NCBI GenBank assembly: GCA_963787195.1
Contig: CAWBCI010000074.1
Span: 39,210 to 103,209, forward strand
DNA length: 64,000 nucleotides
Direction of reading: 5' to 3'
Source: CAWBCI01 sp963787195
GTDB taxonomy: Bacteria; Bacteroidota; Bacteroidia; Bacteroidales; JAGOPY01
Shown: piece by piece, positions 55,501 to 63,101 of the stretch
Numbering within the stretch: the first letter of the stretch is position 1
Layout of the letters: each line of letters opens with the position of its first letter
Translations under genes and position numbers: made by a program
The notes under the pieces: model-generated
The model's input: the letters and a program-made list of their open reading frames with translations, nothing else
What the model was told of the DNA's origin: nothing
The model's database searches: none

Positions 55501-56241
55501 CGACCACGATTGGCCGTCATTACTGGAATGGCATACTTCTATATTGTTATTATTGTTTCCGCCAAAACAAGTCCAGGCATCATAGAGGTATCCTTCATAG
55601 GGACTTGAAGGACTGTTGTCTATCCAGAGATGGTTTTTATCGAGCATATTCCCGAAACCTGCGGGGGCTGTGGCCACACCCACTGTAGAAAAAGTCTGAC
55701 CCTGGTCATCTGAATAGGCAACGGACTGCCCGCTGGAATTGTTGATGTAACCAACGTAATACCTGCCATTCAGACCAATAGCAGTGGAAGGGTCGCCTGA
55801 ATTGCTTCCGCCTGCGCCGGTGAGATTACCTTCCCAGGTATCTCCGCCGTCAAAGGACTCTATATCATTTGCCCCATAAAGAGAGGTGTTTCCACCCGGG
55901 GTTCCGGTAGAATTATTGGAATTCAGGATAGTCTGACCGTCATTTGGATCTGTAAATCCGGAGTTTTCACTTTGGGAAGTTGCCCCACTAATAAGCAGAA
56001 CATCAGGTGAATCATCTGTGATTACAGATATGGCATCGATTTTACTGCCGAGATAGGTTGCCGGGGCTGTTTGGACAACAGGGTTGGGACTTGTCAAACC
56101 TCTCTCGGCGGCTTGTCTCCAATAACCTTGATTGTCAATTCTGCTGTTTAGTTTGTCTTGAGTGCTTTTTTGCTGGGCGATAGAAAGAGATGTAAACATC
56201 AATAAAATCATGCCCAGGAGAGTAAATTTCAAAGTTTTCAT
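52528..56241 (-). CDS. Secreted Asp-box (BNR/sialidase-fold) protein with GEVED domain and T9SS sorting domain, 1
   Basis: 1237 residues with signal peptide MKTLKFTLLGMILLMFTSLSIA. Asp boxes (SxDxGxTW type) recur: SFDGGDTW, SNDGQSW, SLDGGQTW, SEDGGDTW and SYDAGNTW, marking a six-bladed sialidase-like propeller (about 85-500). An FnIII-like domain (about 500-600), a GEVED domain (CGGYEDYTALN to GEVEDYSLDY, about 635-765) and several PKD/Ig-like repeats follow. Two adjacent ones are near-identical in pattern (LGPDVEICQGES / LGPDQSFCEGAS). It ends in the sorting domain RIYPNPNEGIFKLDF. The catalytic Arg triad and FRIP motif of true sialidases were not recognised, so glycosidase activity is uncertain; it may only bind glycan. 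Paralogous to 59568-63029. Confidence 0.82.
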   Translation of the reverse strand: MKTLKFTLLGMILLMFTSLSIAQQKSTQDKLNSRIDNQGYWRQAAERGLTSPNPVVQTAPATYLGSKIDAISVITDDSPDVLLISGATSQSENSGFTDPNDGQTILNSNNSTGTPGGNTSLYGANDIESFDGGDTWEGNLTGAGGSNSGDPSTAIGLNGRYYVGYINNSSGQSVAYSDDQGQTFSTVGVATAPAGFGNMLDKNHLWIDNSPSSPYEGYLYDAWTCFGGNNNNNIEVCHSSNDGQSWSSRQNISASVNAGSHCQGVNIKTGPDGEVYIIYIIYDSWPSDEKAIGLSRSLDGGQTWEAYRIIDNIKGIRNSGVGKNMRVNSFPSMTVDISNGPNRGNIYVTWANHGVPGINSGSDVDAYMIRSEDGGDTWSSPIRINQDPSNMGKVHYFPWITCDPATGTLSSIFYDDRNVGGSQIEVYCANSYDAGNTWEDFKVSDVAFTPAPIPGLATGYFGDYLSISAQDGYVYPIWTDNRTGVAMTYTSPYLTSTITAPTNLQAQLNDVNGQVILNWAHDSGPTFDHFNIYRNFMNIGTSTLPSFTDTLPDYGHYRYLVTAYYTGQGESQPASTEIQWGNALINANPVSITDYLTPDNTSSKILTISNTGQLPLTYTADVTGPANQNRNIQAYCAADGGCSEYIKRVNVSAIDNSSVCGGYEDYTALNTGILAGQSYPITVTNALINHPEDRCGIWIDWNQNQDFSDDGAIIVSGSPGSGPYTANIVAPANAKNGMTGMRIRLLRNGTPGPCGSTANGEVEDYSLDYISWFTATPMEGTIAPGEAQQIAIDFNSTGLDMGTYQANLNFHSNDPDNPLITVPITLNVSDLALTVYADKDSICLGGSAQLHALADGGSGTYTYSWTSDPVGFTSNEAEPLVSPEVNTTYYVEMTDGNIVIDKEVAITVLPIPEVNLGPDVEICQGESHTFYAGSGSGYTYLWNTGAQGDSITVSDAGSYMVIATNPSGCAKSDTVVLTVNPLPVVDLGPDQSFCEGASLSLDAGAGSGYSYSWNTGANTESIDLSQAGTYWVEVTNASSCVASDTIMVSMDPLPGKAAAISGPVSVDNFLNSSSDFTTSGSENANSYNWTLSPENAGSISGTDTTGQVTWTSGYAGPVSVSVQALNDCGAGLSSDVFNLDVYTSQGIGENQSLNNFRIYPNPNEGIFKLDFESLKDQNLEIRIYNNLGKEVYSSIEKVSKGNFNKSIDLGKLPEGTYTLRLISGKDGSISKQIILLR

Positions 56242-56273
56242 TTAAGTAAAATTAGTTTCATGTTACTAACTAA

Positions 56274-56281
56274 CAAAGGTA
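56274..56281 (-). promoter_or_regulatory. Candidate -7 box (TACCTTTG) for BNR protein 1
   Basis: The minus-strand reading TACCTTTG lies 32 bp before the ATG at 56241, in the 100-bp divergent region shared with the plus-strand gene at 56342. Confidence 0.45.
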
Positions 56282-56314
56282 GATAAAATTGAAACTTCTG
56301 TTAATCTTCTTTCT

Positions 56315-56322
56315 TAACTTTG
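56315..56322 (+). promoter_or_regulatory. Candidate -7 box (TAACTTTG) for the plus-strand Asp-box gene
   Basis: TAACTTTG lies 19 bp before the ATG at 56342. With the opposite box at 56274-56281 it makes a compact divergent promoter region of about 50 bp. Confidence 0.45.
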
Positions 56323-56341
56323 TTTCATAATCATTTTTAAT

Positions 56342-59125
56342 ATGAAAAGAAATTTATTCTTGTCACTTTTGGGTAGTATCCTTATCCTGAGCATCTTCGC
56401 TCTCATTTTTCCTTCCTTAAAAATTAATAAAAAACTTCCTTCTCCTATTGAAACCAGGATTGTGCAGGAAGATGAAGCCGGTAGGCAGTCGGAAAAACTG
56501 CAATGGATAGAACAGATGCACCGTGCAGCTCCTGGTGAAAACTGGCGCAGCAAGGACTTTAACTACCGTATGCAACAGGCCAATGGAGGCAGGCAAAACC
56601 GCCAGACCCCGATTTACGGGATGTGGAGGGAAGTCGGATCTGATAACCAGGCCGGAAGGACCCTTTTTGCATACTATGACCAATCGACCGATAATGTTTA
56701 TGTGGCTTCAGACGGAGGTCAGATCTGGAAGGGACCGATCGGAACTAGCAACTGGCAATCTATAAATGATAATTTTCGAATAGGTAGCATACATTTCATC
56801 CGTAAGGTGGATGCATTTGGAGGGAAGCGCCTGCTTATCGGATCGGGAATGAGGGGTGCACCGGGCTTCCTGTACACTTCTGATGAGGGCAATACATGGC
56901 ACACTGCCAACGGACTTGACAATATTGTAAGCTGGGGTTACATCAAACGAGTGATTATACCCGACACGGTTTCAAATACGATTTACCTCCTGGCACAGGA
57001 GTGGGATAATATTAACTGGTCGGCGATGACAGGCCTTTATAAATCGACTGACCTCGGATCAAGTTTTTCAAGGATAGCCAGTTTGCCTGTGAATGCTGAT
57101 AATGCCGATATGTGGGCAACACAGGGATCACAGCTTTACGTGTTGGCTTCCAATACGCTTTATACATTATCGTCACAGGGAGTTCTCAGCCAGCTTTCCG
57201 CGATAAGCGGACAGACTGAAGGGAATACACTGTTGACAGGCTTTAAGGCCGGGGACGGAGATTATTTATACGCGCTGGTCAGGACCGATAACCAGAGTCA
57301 TTTTTATGCTTCCACGGCCGGGGGCATGAACTGGCAGGCTAAAGCAGTCACGGATGAGGGCCCTTTCATGGTTAATAGTTTTAAGGCTTCCATTCAGGAG
57401 AAAGATGTGCTGTATTTCGGGGGAGTCAATGCCTATACCAGTGTGAATGCCGGCCAAAGCTGGCAAATGGTGAATCAGTGGTATGAATATTATAATTCTC
57501 CTGAGGATAAACTGCACGCAGATATTCCAGGATTTAACTCCTACCTGGATAATGAGGGCAATGAGTTTACTTTCGTCAATACCGATGGGGGTGTTTATAT
57601 TTCCTATGATAAGGTTGACAATGTTCAGAACCTTTCCCTTGAAGGACTTCGTATCAGCCAGTATTATTCAACTTACACCAACCGTTTTGACCCCCGCTAT
57701 ACACATGCCGGGGCACAGGACCAGGGTTACCAAATGTCGGATGAAGGAAACCAGACAGGGCAGATCAATTATGAGCAGGTTATCAGCGGGGACTATGGAA
57801 ATATAGTTTCCGGTGATGGAGGTGCCTCAGTATGGATGGTTTACCCGGGTTTTGCTATGTATGTTGGAAATGCGAATACAGGCGGAGGACTTGTTACGGG
57901 TGATTTTGTCGGATCTAATTATCAGTGGCTGCCCAAACTGATGGATGATCCTGCCGATCCGCACAGCGTTTACATTGCCGGAGGCGGCCAGGCGGGAGGT
58001 GCCCATATCTTCCATTTGCACCAGTCAGGGAACCAGATCATTTATTCTGAACTGCCTTTCGATTTTAGCAATGGGACCAATGCCGATCTGACTGCCATGG
58101 CTTATTCCCCGCTGAATCCTGATTACCGCTATGTGCTTACTTCTGATCAGTTGTTCTTTTATTCCACTGACGGCGGTGCAAGCTGGACACAGACTCCAGG
58201 GTTTACCGGACCGGAATCCCATTATTTTTACGGGGCCAGTATAGCCCCTTCCAAAACCGAGCTGGGCACTGTTTATGTGGGGGGCAGCGGATATTCATCC
58301 CCGGCAGTCTTTAAAAGCACGAATCACGGGCAATCATTTGTGAGTTATTCTTCCGGCTTACCAAATACCCTCGTTTTCCAGTTAGCATTAAGTGATGATG
58401 ACAGCCTTCTTTTCGCGGCTAGCGAGATAGGGCCTTTTGTATGCAAAACCTGGGAAAATGAATGGTACCCGCTCTCCGATTCGATTACACCCGACCAAAG
58501 TTACTGGGCCGTTGAATATGTACCGGTACTGAAAGTGGCCCGATTTTCAACTTATGGCCGCGGGGTCTGGGATTTTGAGCTGGATCCGGCCGTGCAAGCC
58601 AATTTTACAGCTGATAAGAGGCAGATTAACCAGGGAGATACTGTTAATTTCACCGATCTTTCACAGGGAAATCCCATCTCCTGGGAATGGTATTTCGAAG
58701 GCGCTGTTCCGGATACTTCCACCGAAGAAAATCCAATGAACATAGTCTACAATCAAGCCGGAAACTTCGATGTAAGGCTTATCGTTCATAATCAAAACCA
58801 TGCCGATACACTTCAGAAAATCAGGTATATTATCGTAGCACCGGCAACTTCAGTTGAGGAGAACAGTCTTACTTCTGCTTTACTGAAAATCTACCCAAAT
58901 CCCGCAAAAAATTATCTTAACCTGGAATTTTCAGCCTTTAGTGAAAAAGGAGAAATCAGTATTTATAATGCTGAAAGTGCCCGGGTCAGGCAATTAAAAA
59001 TAAATCCCGGCACAAAAAATACCAGGATGGATGTATCTTCTTTATCCGGAGGTGTTTATTATTTTATTTTGAAGGATGAAGAAGGAAGGAAAGTGCAGAC
59101 AGGGAAGGTAGTGGTTGAACATTAG
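56342..59125 (+). CDS. Secreted Asp-box/VPS10-like propeller protein with PKD and T9SS sorting domains
   Basis: 927 residues. The N-terminus (MKRNLFLSLLGSILILSIFALIFPSL) is a signal peptide or anchor. Asp-box-like repeats are spread over about 80-740: SDGGQIW, SDEGNTW, STAGGMNW, NAGQSW, STDGGASW and STNHGQSF. This is the photosynthesis-stability/sortilin-type multi-bladed propeller seen in secreted glycoside-hydrolase-74-like and VPS10-like proteins. A PKD domain (about 755-835, FTADKRQINQGDTVNFTDLS) and the sorting domain KIYPNPAKNYLNLEF follow. No catalytic residues could be assigned. It is the only plus-strand gene among the surface-protein genes from 31 to 64 kb, and the two paralogous GEVED/Asp-box proteins lie on either side. 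Confidence 0.8.
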   Translation: MKRNLFLSLLGSILILSIFALIFPSLKINKKLPSPIETRIVQEDEAGRQSEKLQWIEQMHRAAPGENWRSKDFNYRMQQANGGRQNRQTPIYGMWREVGSDNQAGRTLFAYYDQSTDNVYVASDGGQIWKGPIGTSNWQSINDNFRIGSIHFIRKVDAFGGKRLLIGSGMRGAPGFLYTSDEGNTWHTANGLDNIVSWGYIKRVIIPDTVSNTIYLLAQEWDNINWSAMTGLYKSTDLGSSFSRIASLPVNADNADMWATQGSQLYVLASNTLYTLSSQGVLSQLSAISGQTEGNTLLTGFKAGDGDYLYALVRTDNQSHFYASTAGGMNWQAKAVTDEGPFMVNSFKASIQEKDVLYFGGVNAYTSVNAGQSWQMVNQWYEYYNSPEDKLHADIPGFNSYLDNEGNEFTFVNTDGGVYISYDKVDNVQNLSLEGLRISQYYSTYTNRFDPRYTHAGAQDQGYQMSDEGNQTGQINYEQVISGDYGNIVSGDGGASVWMVYPGFAMYVGNANTGGGLVTGDFVGSNYQWLPKLMDDPADPHSVYIAGGGQAGGAHIFHLHQSGNQIIYSELPFDFSNGTNADLTAMAYSPLNPDYRYVLTSDQLFFYSTDGGASWTQTPGFTGPESHYFYGASIAPSKTELGTVYVGGSGYSSPAVFKSTNHGQSFVSYSSGLPNTLVFQLALSDDDSLLFAASEIGPFVCKTWENEWYPLSDSITPDQSYWAVEYVPVLKVARFSTYGRGVWDFELDPAVQANFTADKRQINQGDTVNFTDLSQGNPISWEWYFEGAVPDTSTEENPMNIVYNQAGNFDVRLIVHNQNHADTLQKIRYIIVAPATSVEENSLTSALLKIYPNPAKNYLNLEFSAFSEKGEISIYNAESARVRQLKINPGTKNTRMDVSSLSGGVYYFILKDEEGRKVQTGKVVVEH

Positions 59126-59507
59126 AGCTAATAGTAAATTGTGTTGAGGCCAGGTTTGGTCAGCTTCACCGTGCAACTCATGAAAAATATCCAGATAAAA
59201 CTGTAAACAAAAATCAGGACGAGTTACCCTCCGTGGTCCTCCGTTTTCCTCGGTGGAACTCGGCGAAACTTCCAGATGGCTTTCTTTTCAACACAACTAG
59301 TTTCCCACAGTAGAACACATAGATTTCACATAGGATCCAAGAATCACCAAAAGCCATTAACCAATGTCCTACTAACTATTAACATTCCCCCTAATACCCT
59401 ATATGACCTTATCCCTTCTCCGCAACGGAGAAGGGTGACCAGATTGATTACCCAATACTCAATCCTTTCCCCCAATACCCAATCACTAATACCCATTACC
59501 CGGCACT
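59126..59507. repeat. Intergenic mosaic of short-word repeats
   Basis: About 380 bp without a gene. It contains CTCCGTGGTCCTCCGTTTTCC-type words (about 59228-59260), AGAACACATAGATTTCACATAG (about 59312-59333), a perfect 10-bp hairpin CCCTTCTCCG-CAA-CGGAGAAGGG (59413-59435), and a CCCAATACTCAATCC / CCCAATACCCAATCAC tract (about 59451-59502). None has coding character. Confidence 0.7.
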
Positions 59508-59510
59508 AAA

Positions 59511-59536
59511 AAAGCCCGGGGAAATTCCCCGGGCTT
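59511..59536 (-). terminator. Strong intrinsic terminator of BNR protein 2
   Basis: AAGCCCGGGG pairs exactly with CCCCGGGCTT, and on the minus strand a run of six T follows. It lies 31 bp after the stop of the gene at 59568. Confidence 0.92.
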
Positions 59537-59567
59537 CAGACTCGATTTTGGTTTTGGGCAAATTTGG

Positions 59568-62500
59568 TTATTTGCTGATTATTATCTTAGTCTGGCTGAG
59601 TTCTTTGCCTGAAGTCAGCACAAGTGTATAAGTCCCTTCGGCTAAAGATCTCAGGTTCAGATCAAGGCTTGCCTGAGGCTGCATCATCACATTGTCCATG
59701 CGGTAAACCTTTTCTCCTACAGAATTAACCACATAAAGCGATGCTTTCATTTCGCTTCTGTTGCCAAATTTCAGGGTGAAGAAGCCATTCCCCGGGTTGG
59801 GGTATATGCTGAAGCCCGCCAGGCCTGCATTTTCGTCTATTCCAAGACATTCAATAAAATTGATCGTAATGGTGTCAGCAGAAGTACATCCGGCTGTTGT
59901 GGTCACATCTACCCATAGGGTCTTCATATTATCCACCATGCCTGTCGAATCCACCATTATCATCTGTGAGGTCGAGCCATCAGACCATGCATAAGTTGAT
60001 CCGGGGTTCCCTGCATCCAGGTCTATGACATGATAAACACAAATAGTTGTATCAAAACCCAGGTCAACTGCAGGCAAGGCGTTTACAATCAGATTAAGCG
60101 TATCGGAATTGGTACAGCCGTATTCATTTGAGACTTCCACGCTGTAATCACCGCTAAGTCCTGCAGAGATAGTCTGTGTGGTATCCCCTGTATTCCATAA
60201 ATAGCTGCTGAAACCCGCTCCTGCATCCAGGATGGCACTATCACCTTCACAGATGGAGACATCTCCGCCCAAGCTTACAACAGGCAAAGGATTCACTGTG
60301 ATTGTGATGCTGCTTTCCAAAGTCAGGGTCCCATCGGTGATGCTTACATTATAAACAGTAGTTGTATCAGGGCTGACAATGGGGTTGGCCTCAGTTGAAG
60401 TGAAACCTTCCGGTACCGATGACCAGGTATATTCAAAAGGACCTGTACTGCCTATAACTTCAGTATTGAGTTGTACGGGTTCCCCCTGGCAAATAGTATC
60501 CTGGTCAGCTGTTACAAAAGCAGCAGCTTCAGTGATATTCAGTGTGATTGGAACAATGATCTCAGGATCATCCGGGTCATTGCTGAAGATCTGCAATTCG
60601 GCAGTATAAATGCCCAAAGCCATATTGGCAGCATTCAGGGTCACCCCGATTTGCATATCATTCCCAGCCTGGATGTTTCCATGCAGAGAATCAACAACCA
60701 GCCAGCTCAGGACATAAATGCTATAGTCTTCCACCTCGCCGTATTGAGTAGTTCCGCAAGGATCGGCAGCATGATTGTAAACTATCCGGGTACGCAGGCG
60801 TGTAGGTCCGGGATTGGCATCCATGGGAGGGGTAATGGTAGCTGAATAAGGCCCACCACCTGGAGATCCGCTTACAGTAACTGATTCAGAAGGCTCAAAT
60901 ACTCCATTTTGGTTCCAGTCGGCCCAGATGCCGCATCTGTCGTCAGCATAAGGGGTGCCGTTTACGACATTCATAACATAAGACTCACCCACATTCATCA
61001 TTGCGGTCTGATCGGTATAGTCTGAATATCCGTTGCATGATGATCCATTGTCTATGTCGGTGCCTATCTGTACATTGCTTATATATTCATCACAACCGCC
61101 GCTGGCAGCGCAGTAATCCCTGTTTTGATCCGACTTTGTAGGGATGAACATAGTAATATTGTAATTCATTTCAAGTTCCCCCACATTTGAAATAGTCACA
61201 TATCGTGTCACGGAACTGTCGGGCAGGAGGGTTTGGTTAATTTCCGCCGGGTTCACAGCAATCTGGGCATTACCCCATTGCAGATCCACCTTTGCCGGAA
61301 TGGATTCACCAGTAAGTGTATAATGTGCAGTGACTTTAAAATTATATATTCCATAATCCGGGAGCTGGTCAATATATGTGGTATCGGTAGCTATTCCAAT
61401 TGAATCATTATCCCTGTAAATTTTAAAGTAATCAAAGCCGGCTTCGTTATTATAGGTCCATGACAAAGATACAGCACCGGTTGTTTCTTCCAGGCTGGCA
61501 ACAAGGCTCCTGGGTCTTGAAAGAGGATTTGTACGGAAAGGTGAAACATAGGTCATAACGGTACCGGTACGGTTATCCGACCAGGTAGGGTAAACCTGGT
61601 TATCTCTTGCAGAGATGCCGATATAGTCGCCCATATAGCCAGTTGCCAGACCAGGGATAGGTGAAGGGGTAAAAGCAACATCACTGACTTTAAAATCTTC
61701 CCAGGTATCGCCTGCATCATAAGAGGTAGCGGCGAATACTTCGCATTGAGAGTTGCCCACATTCCGGTCATCATAGAACACTACACTCAGAACGCCGTTT
61801 ACCGGGTCACATGTAATCCATGGGAAATAATGTTCATTTCCCAGGCCCGAATCATCCTGGTTTACCCTTATAGGAGTCGACCAACTGATTCCCTGGTCAG
61901 AAGAGCGAATCATATAAACATCAATATCATTTCCTGAATTAATCCCAGGAACTCCGATATTCGACCAAACGACATAAATATTTCCGCTGTATTCTTCACT
62001 ACTAATATCAGCTGTCATTACGGGAAATGAATTCACCCTCTGGTTCTTACTGGTCTCGGTAGTCCTGATGCCGCGTATATTATTGATGATCTTAACAGGT
62101 GTCTCCCAGGTAGCGCCCCCATCAAGAGAACGGCTCATCCCGATAGCACCTTCATCACTAGGCCATGAGTTGTAAACGGCAAAGATGGCATAAGCCTCAC
62201 CATTGGGACCTGTGGTTATGTTCACTCCCTGGCAATGGCTGCCTGCGTTCAGGATGGAACTGATATCTGTGACAGCCGACCAGCTCAATCCATTATCAGT
62301 GGAAGTTGAAATATTAATATTATTATTGTTACTACCTCCAAAGTCGGTCCATGCATCATATAAATGACCATTATAAGGGCTAGTGGGGCTATTATCTATC
62401 CACATATGGTTTTTATCCAGCAAACCACCAGAACCGGTGGCATTGGCAATCTGGACGGTAGTGTAAGTAAGCCCGTTATCCTGGGAGTAAGCAACCGCCT

Positions 62501-63029
62501 GCCCGCTATTCCGGATCATTCCTACATAGAACCAACCATTATTGCCGATAAGTGAGGCAGGGTCACCTGAATTGTTACCGCCGGCCCCGTTCACACTTCC
62601 TCCCCAGGTTTCTCCTCCGTCCTGGCTGTCAAAGGAATTTGCACCGTACAGCTGTCCAACCGGATTCTGTGTTGAGTTATTTGAATTCAGAACATTCTGA
62701 TTATCGTTTGGATTGATAAAAACTGAATTCTCACTTTGTGTTGAATTGGTCGTTGTGACAGGTACGTCAGGTGAATCTTCAGTAATGGTACTGAAGGATT
62801 TAATCTCACTTCCGGTGAAAACTGCGGCAGGCACATCTGTAACCGGATTCAGTGTGGCAAGGCCTTTGGCTGCCATGGCTTTCCAGTAACCGTTATTGTC
62901 GACGCGTGTATTTGCCTTATTTGATCTGTCAAATGGCTGCCCCTTGAGCGTAGCAGTCTGTCCATAAGAAATGGAAATGGCTGATAGCATCATCGCAGTG
63001 GCCAATAAAATTGAGTAGCTTTTTCTCAT
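59568..63029 (-). CDS. Secreted Asp-box (BNR/sialidase-fold) protein with GEVED domain and T9SS sorting domain, 2
   Basis: 1153 residues with signal peptide MRKSYSILLATAMMLSAISISYG. It follows BNR protein 1 block by block: SQDGGETW, STDNGLSW, SLDGGATW, SSDQGISW and SYDAGDTW Asp boxes; the shared strings DKNHMWIDNSP, YDDRNVG and KVSDVAFTPSPIPGLATGYMGDY; then FnIII-like, GEVED (CNGYSDYTDQ to GEVEDYSIYV), Ig/PKD-like repeats and the sorting domain SIYPNPGNGFFTLKF. Compared with copy 1 it lacks one C-terminal repeat region. TATTTTTG at 63090-63097 (minus strand) is a candidate promoter. As with copy 1, sialidase activity cannot be claimed. Confidence 0.82.
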   Translation of the reverse strand: MRKSYSILLATAMMLSAISISYGQTATLKGQPFDRSNKANTRVDNNGYWKAMAAKGLATLNPVTDVPAAVFTGSEIKSFSTITEDSPDVPVTTTNSTQSENSVFINPNDNQNVLNSNNSTQNPVGQLYGANSFDSQDGGETWGGSVNGAGGNNSGDPASLIGNNGWFYVGMIRNSGQAVAYSQDNGLTYTTVQIANATGSGGLLDKNHMWIDNSPTSPYNGHLYDAWTDFGGSNNNNINISTSTDNGLSWSAVTDISSILNAGSHCQGVNITTGPNGEAYAIFAVYNSWPSDEGAIGMSRSLDGGATWETPVKIINNIRGIRTTETSKNQRVNSFPVMTADISSEEYSGNIYVVWSNIGVPGINSGNDIDVYMIRSSDQGISWSTPIRVNQDDSGLGNEHYFPWITCDPVNGVLSVVFYDDRNVGNSQCEVFAATSYDAGDTWEDFKVSDVAFTPSPIPGLATGYMGDYIGISARDNQVYPTWSDNRTGTVMTYVSPFRTNPLSRPRSLVASLEETTGAVSLSWTYNNEAGFDYFKIYRDNDSIGIATDTTYIDQLPDYGIYNFKVTAHYTLTGESIPAKVDLQWGNAQIAVNPAEINQTLLPDSSVTRYVTISNVGELEMNYNITMFIPTKSDQNRDYCAASGGCDEYISNVQIGTDIDNGSSCNGYSDYTDQTAMMNVGESYVMNVVNGTPYADDRCGIWADWNQNGVFEPSESVTVSGSPGGGPYSATITPPMDANPGPTRLRTRIVYNHAADPCGTTQYGEVEDYSIYVLSWLVVDSLHGNIQAGNDMQIGVTLNAANMALGIYTAELQIFSNDPDDPEIIVPITLNITEAAAFVTADQDTICQGEPVQLNTEVIGSTGPFEYTWSSVPEGFTSTEANPIVSPDTTTVYNVSITDGTLTLESSITITVNPLPVVSLGGDVSICEGDSAILDAGAGFSSYLWNTGDTTQTISAGLSGDYSVEVSNEYGCTNSDTLNLIVNALPAVDLGFDTTICVYHVIDLDAGNPGSTYAWSDGSTSQMIMVDSTGMVDNMKTLWVDVTTTAGCTSADTITINFIECLGIDENAGLAGFSIYPNPGNGFFTLKFGNRSEMKASLYVVNSVGEKVYRMDNVMMQPQASLDLNLRSLAEGTYTLVLTSGKELSQTKIIISK

Positions 63030-63089
63030 AGTTAGGCTGAATAAGAGTGATAAATATAAGATTAGATAAAATGTCTTGAAGACAGATTA

Positions 63090-63097
63090 CAAAAATA
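63090..63097 (-). promoter_or_regulatory. Candidate -7 box (TATTTTTG) for BNR protein 2
   Basis: The minus-strand reading TATTTTTG lies 60 bp before the ATG at 63029, in the 72-bp gap after the partial gene at the window edge. Confidence 0.42.
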
Positions 63098-63101
63098 GAA
63101 A

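Noticed and set aside
31443..59994. Many opposite-strand open frames of 60-214 codons inside the large T9SS genes
   Set aside because: They are shadows of GC-biased coding sequence on the other strand and lack start context and domain features.
52528..63029. Calling the Asp-box proteins sialidases
   Set aside because: Only the Asp boxes and propeller fold are visible; the catalytic Arg triad and other sialidase residues were not found.
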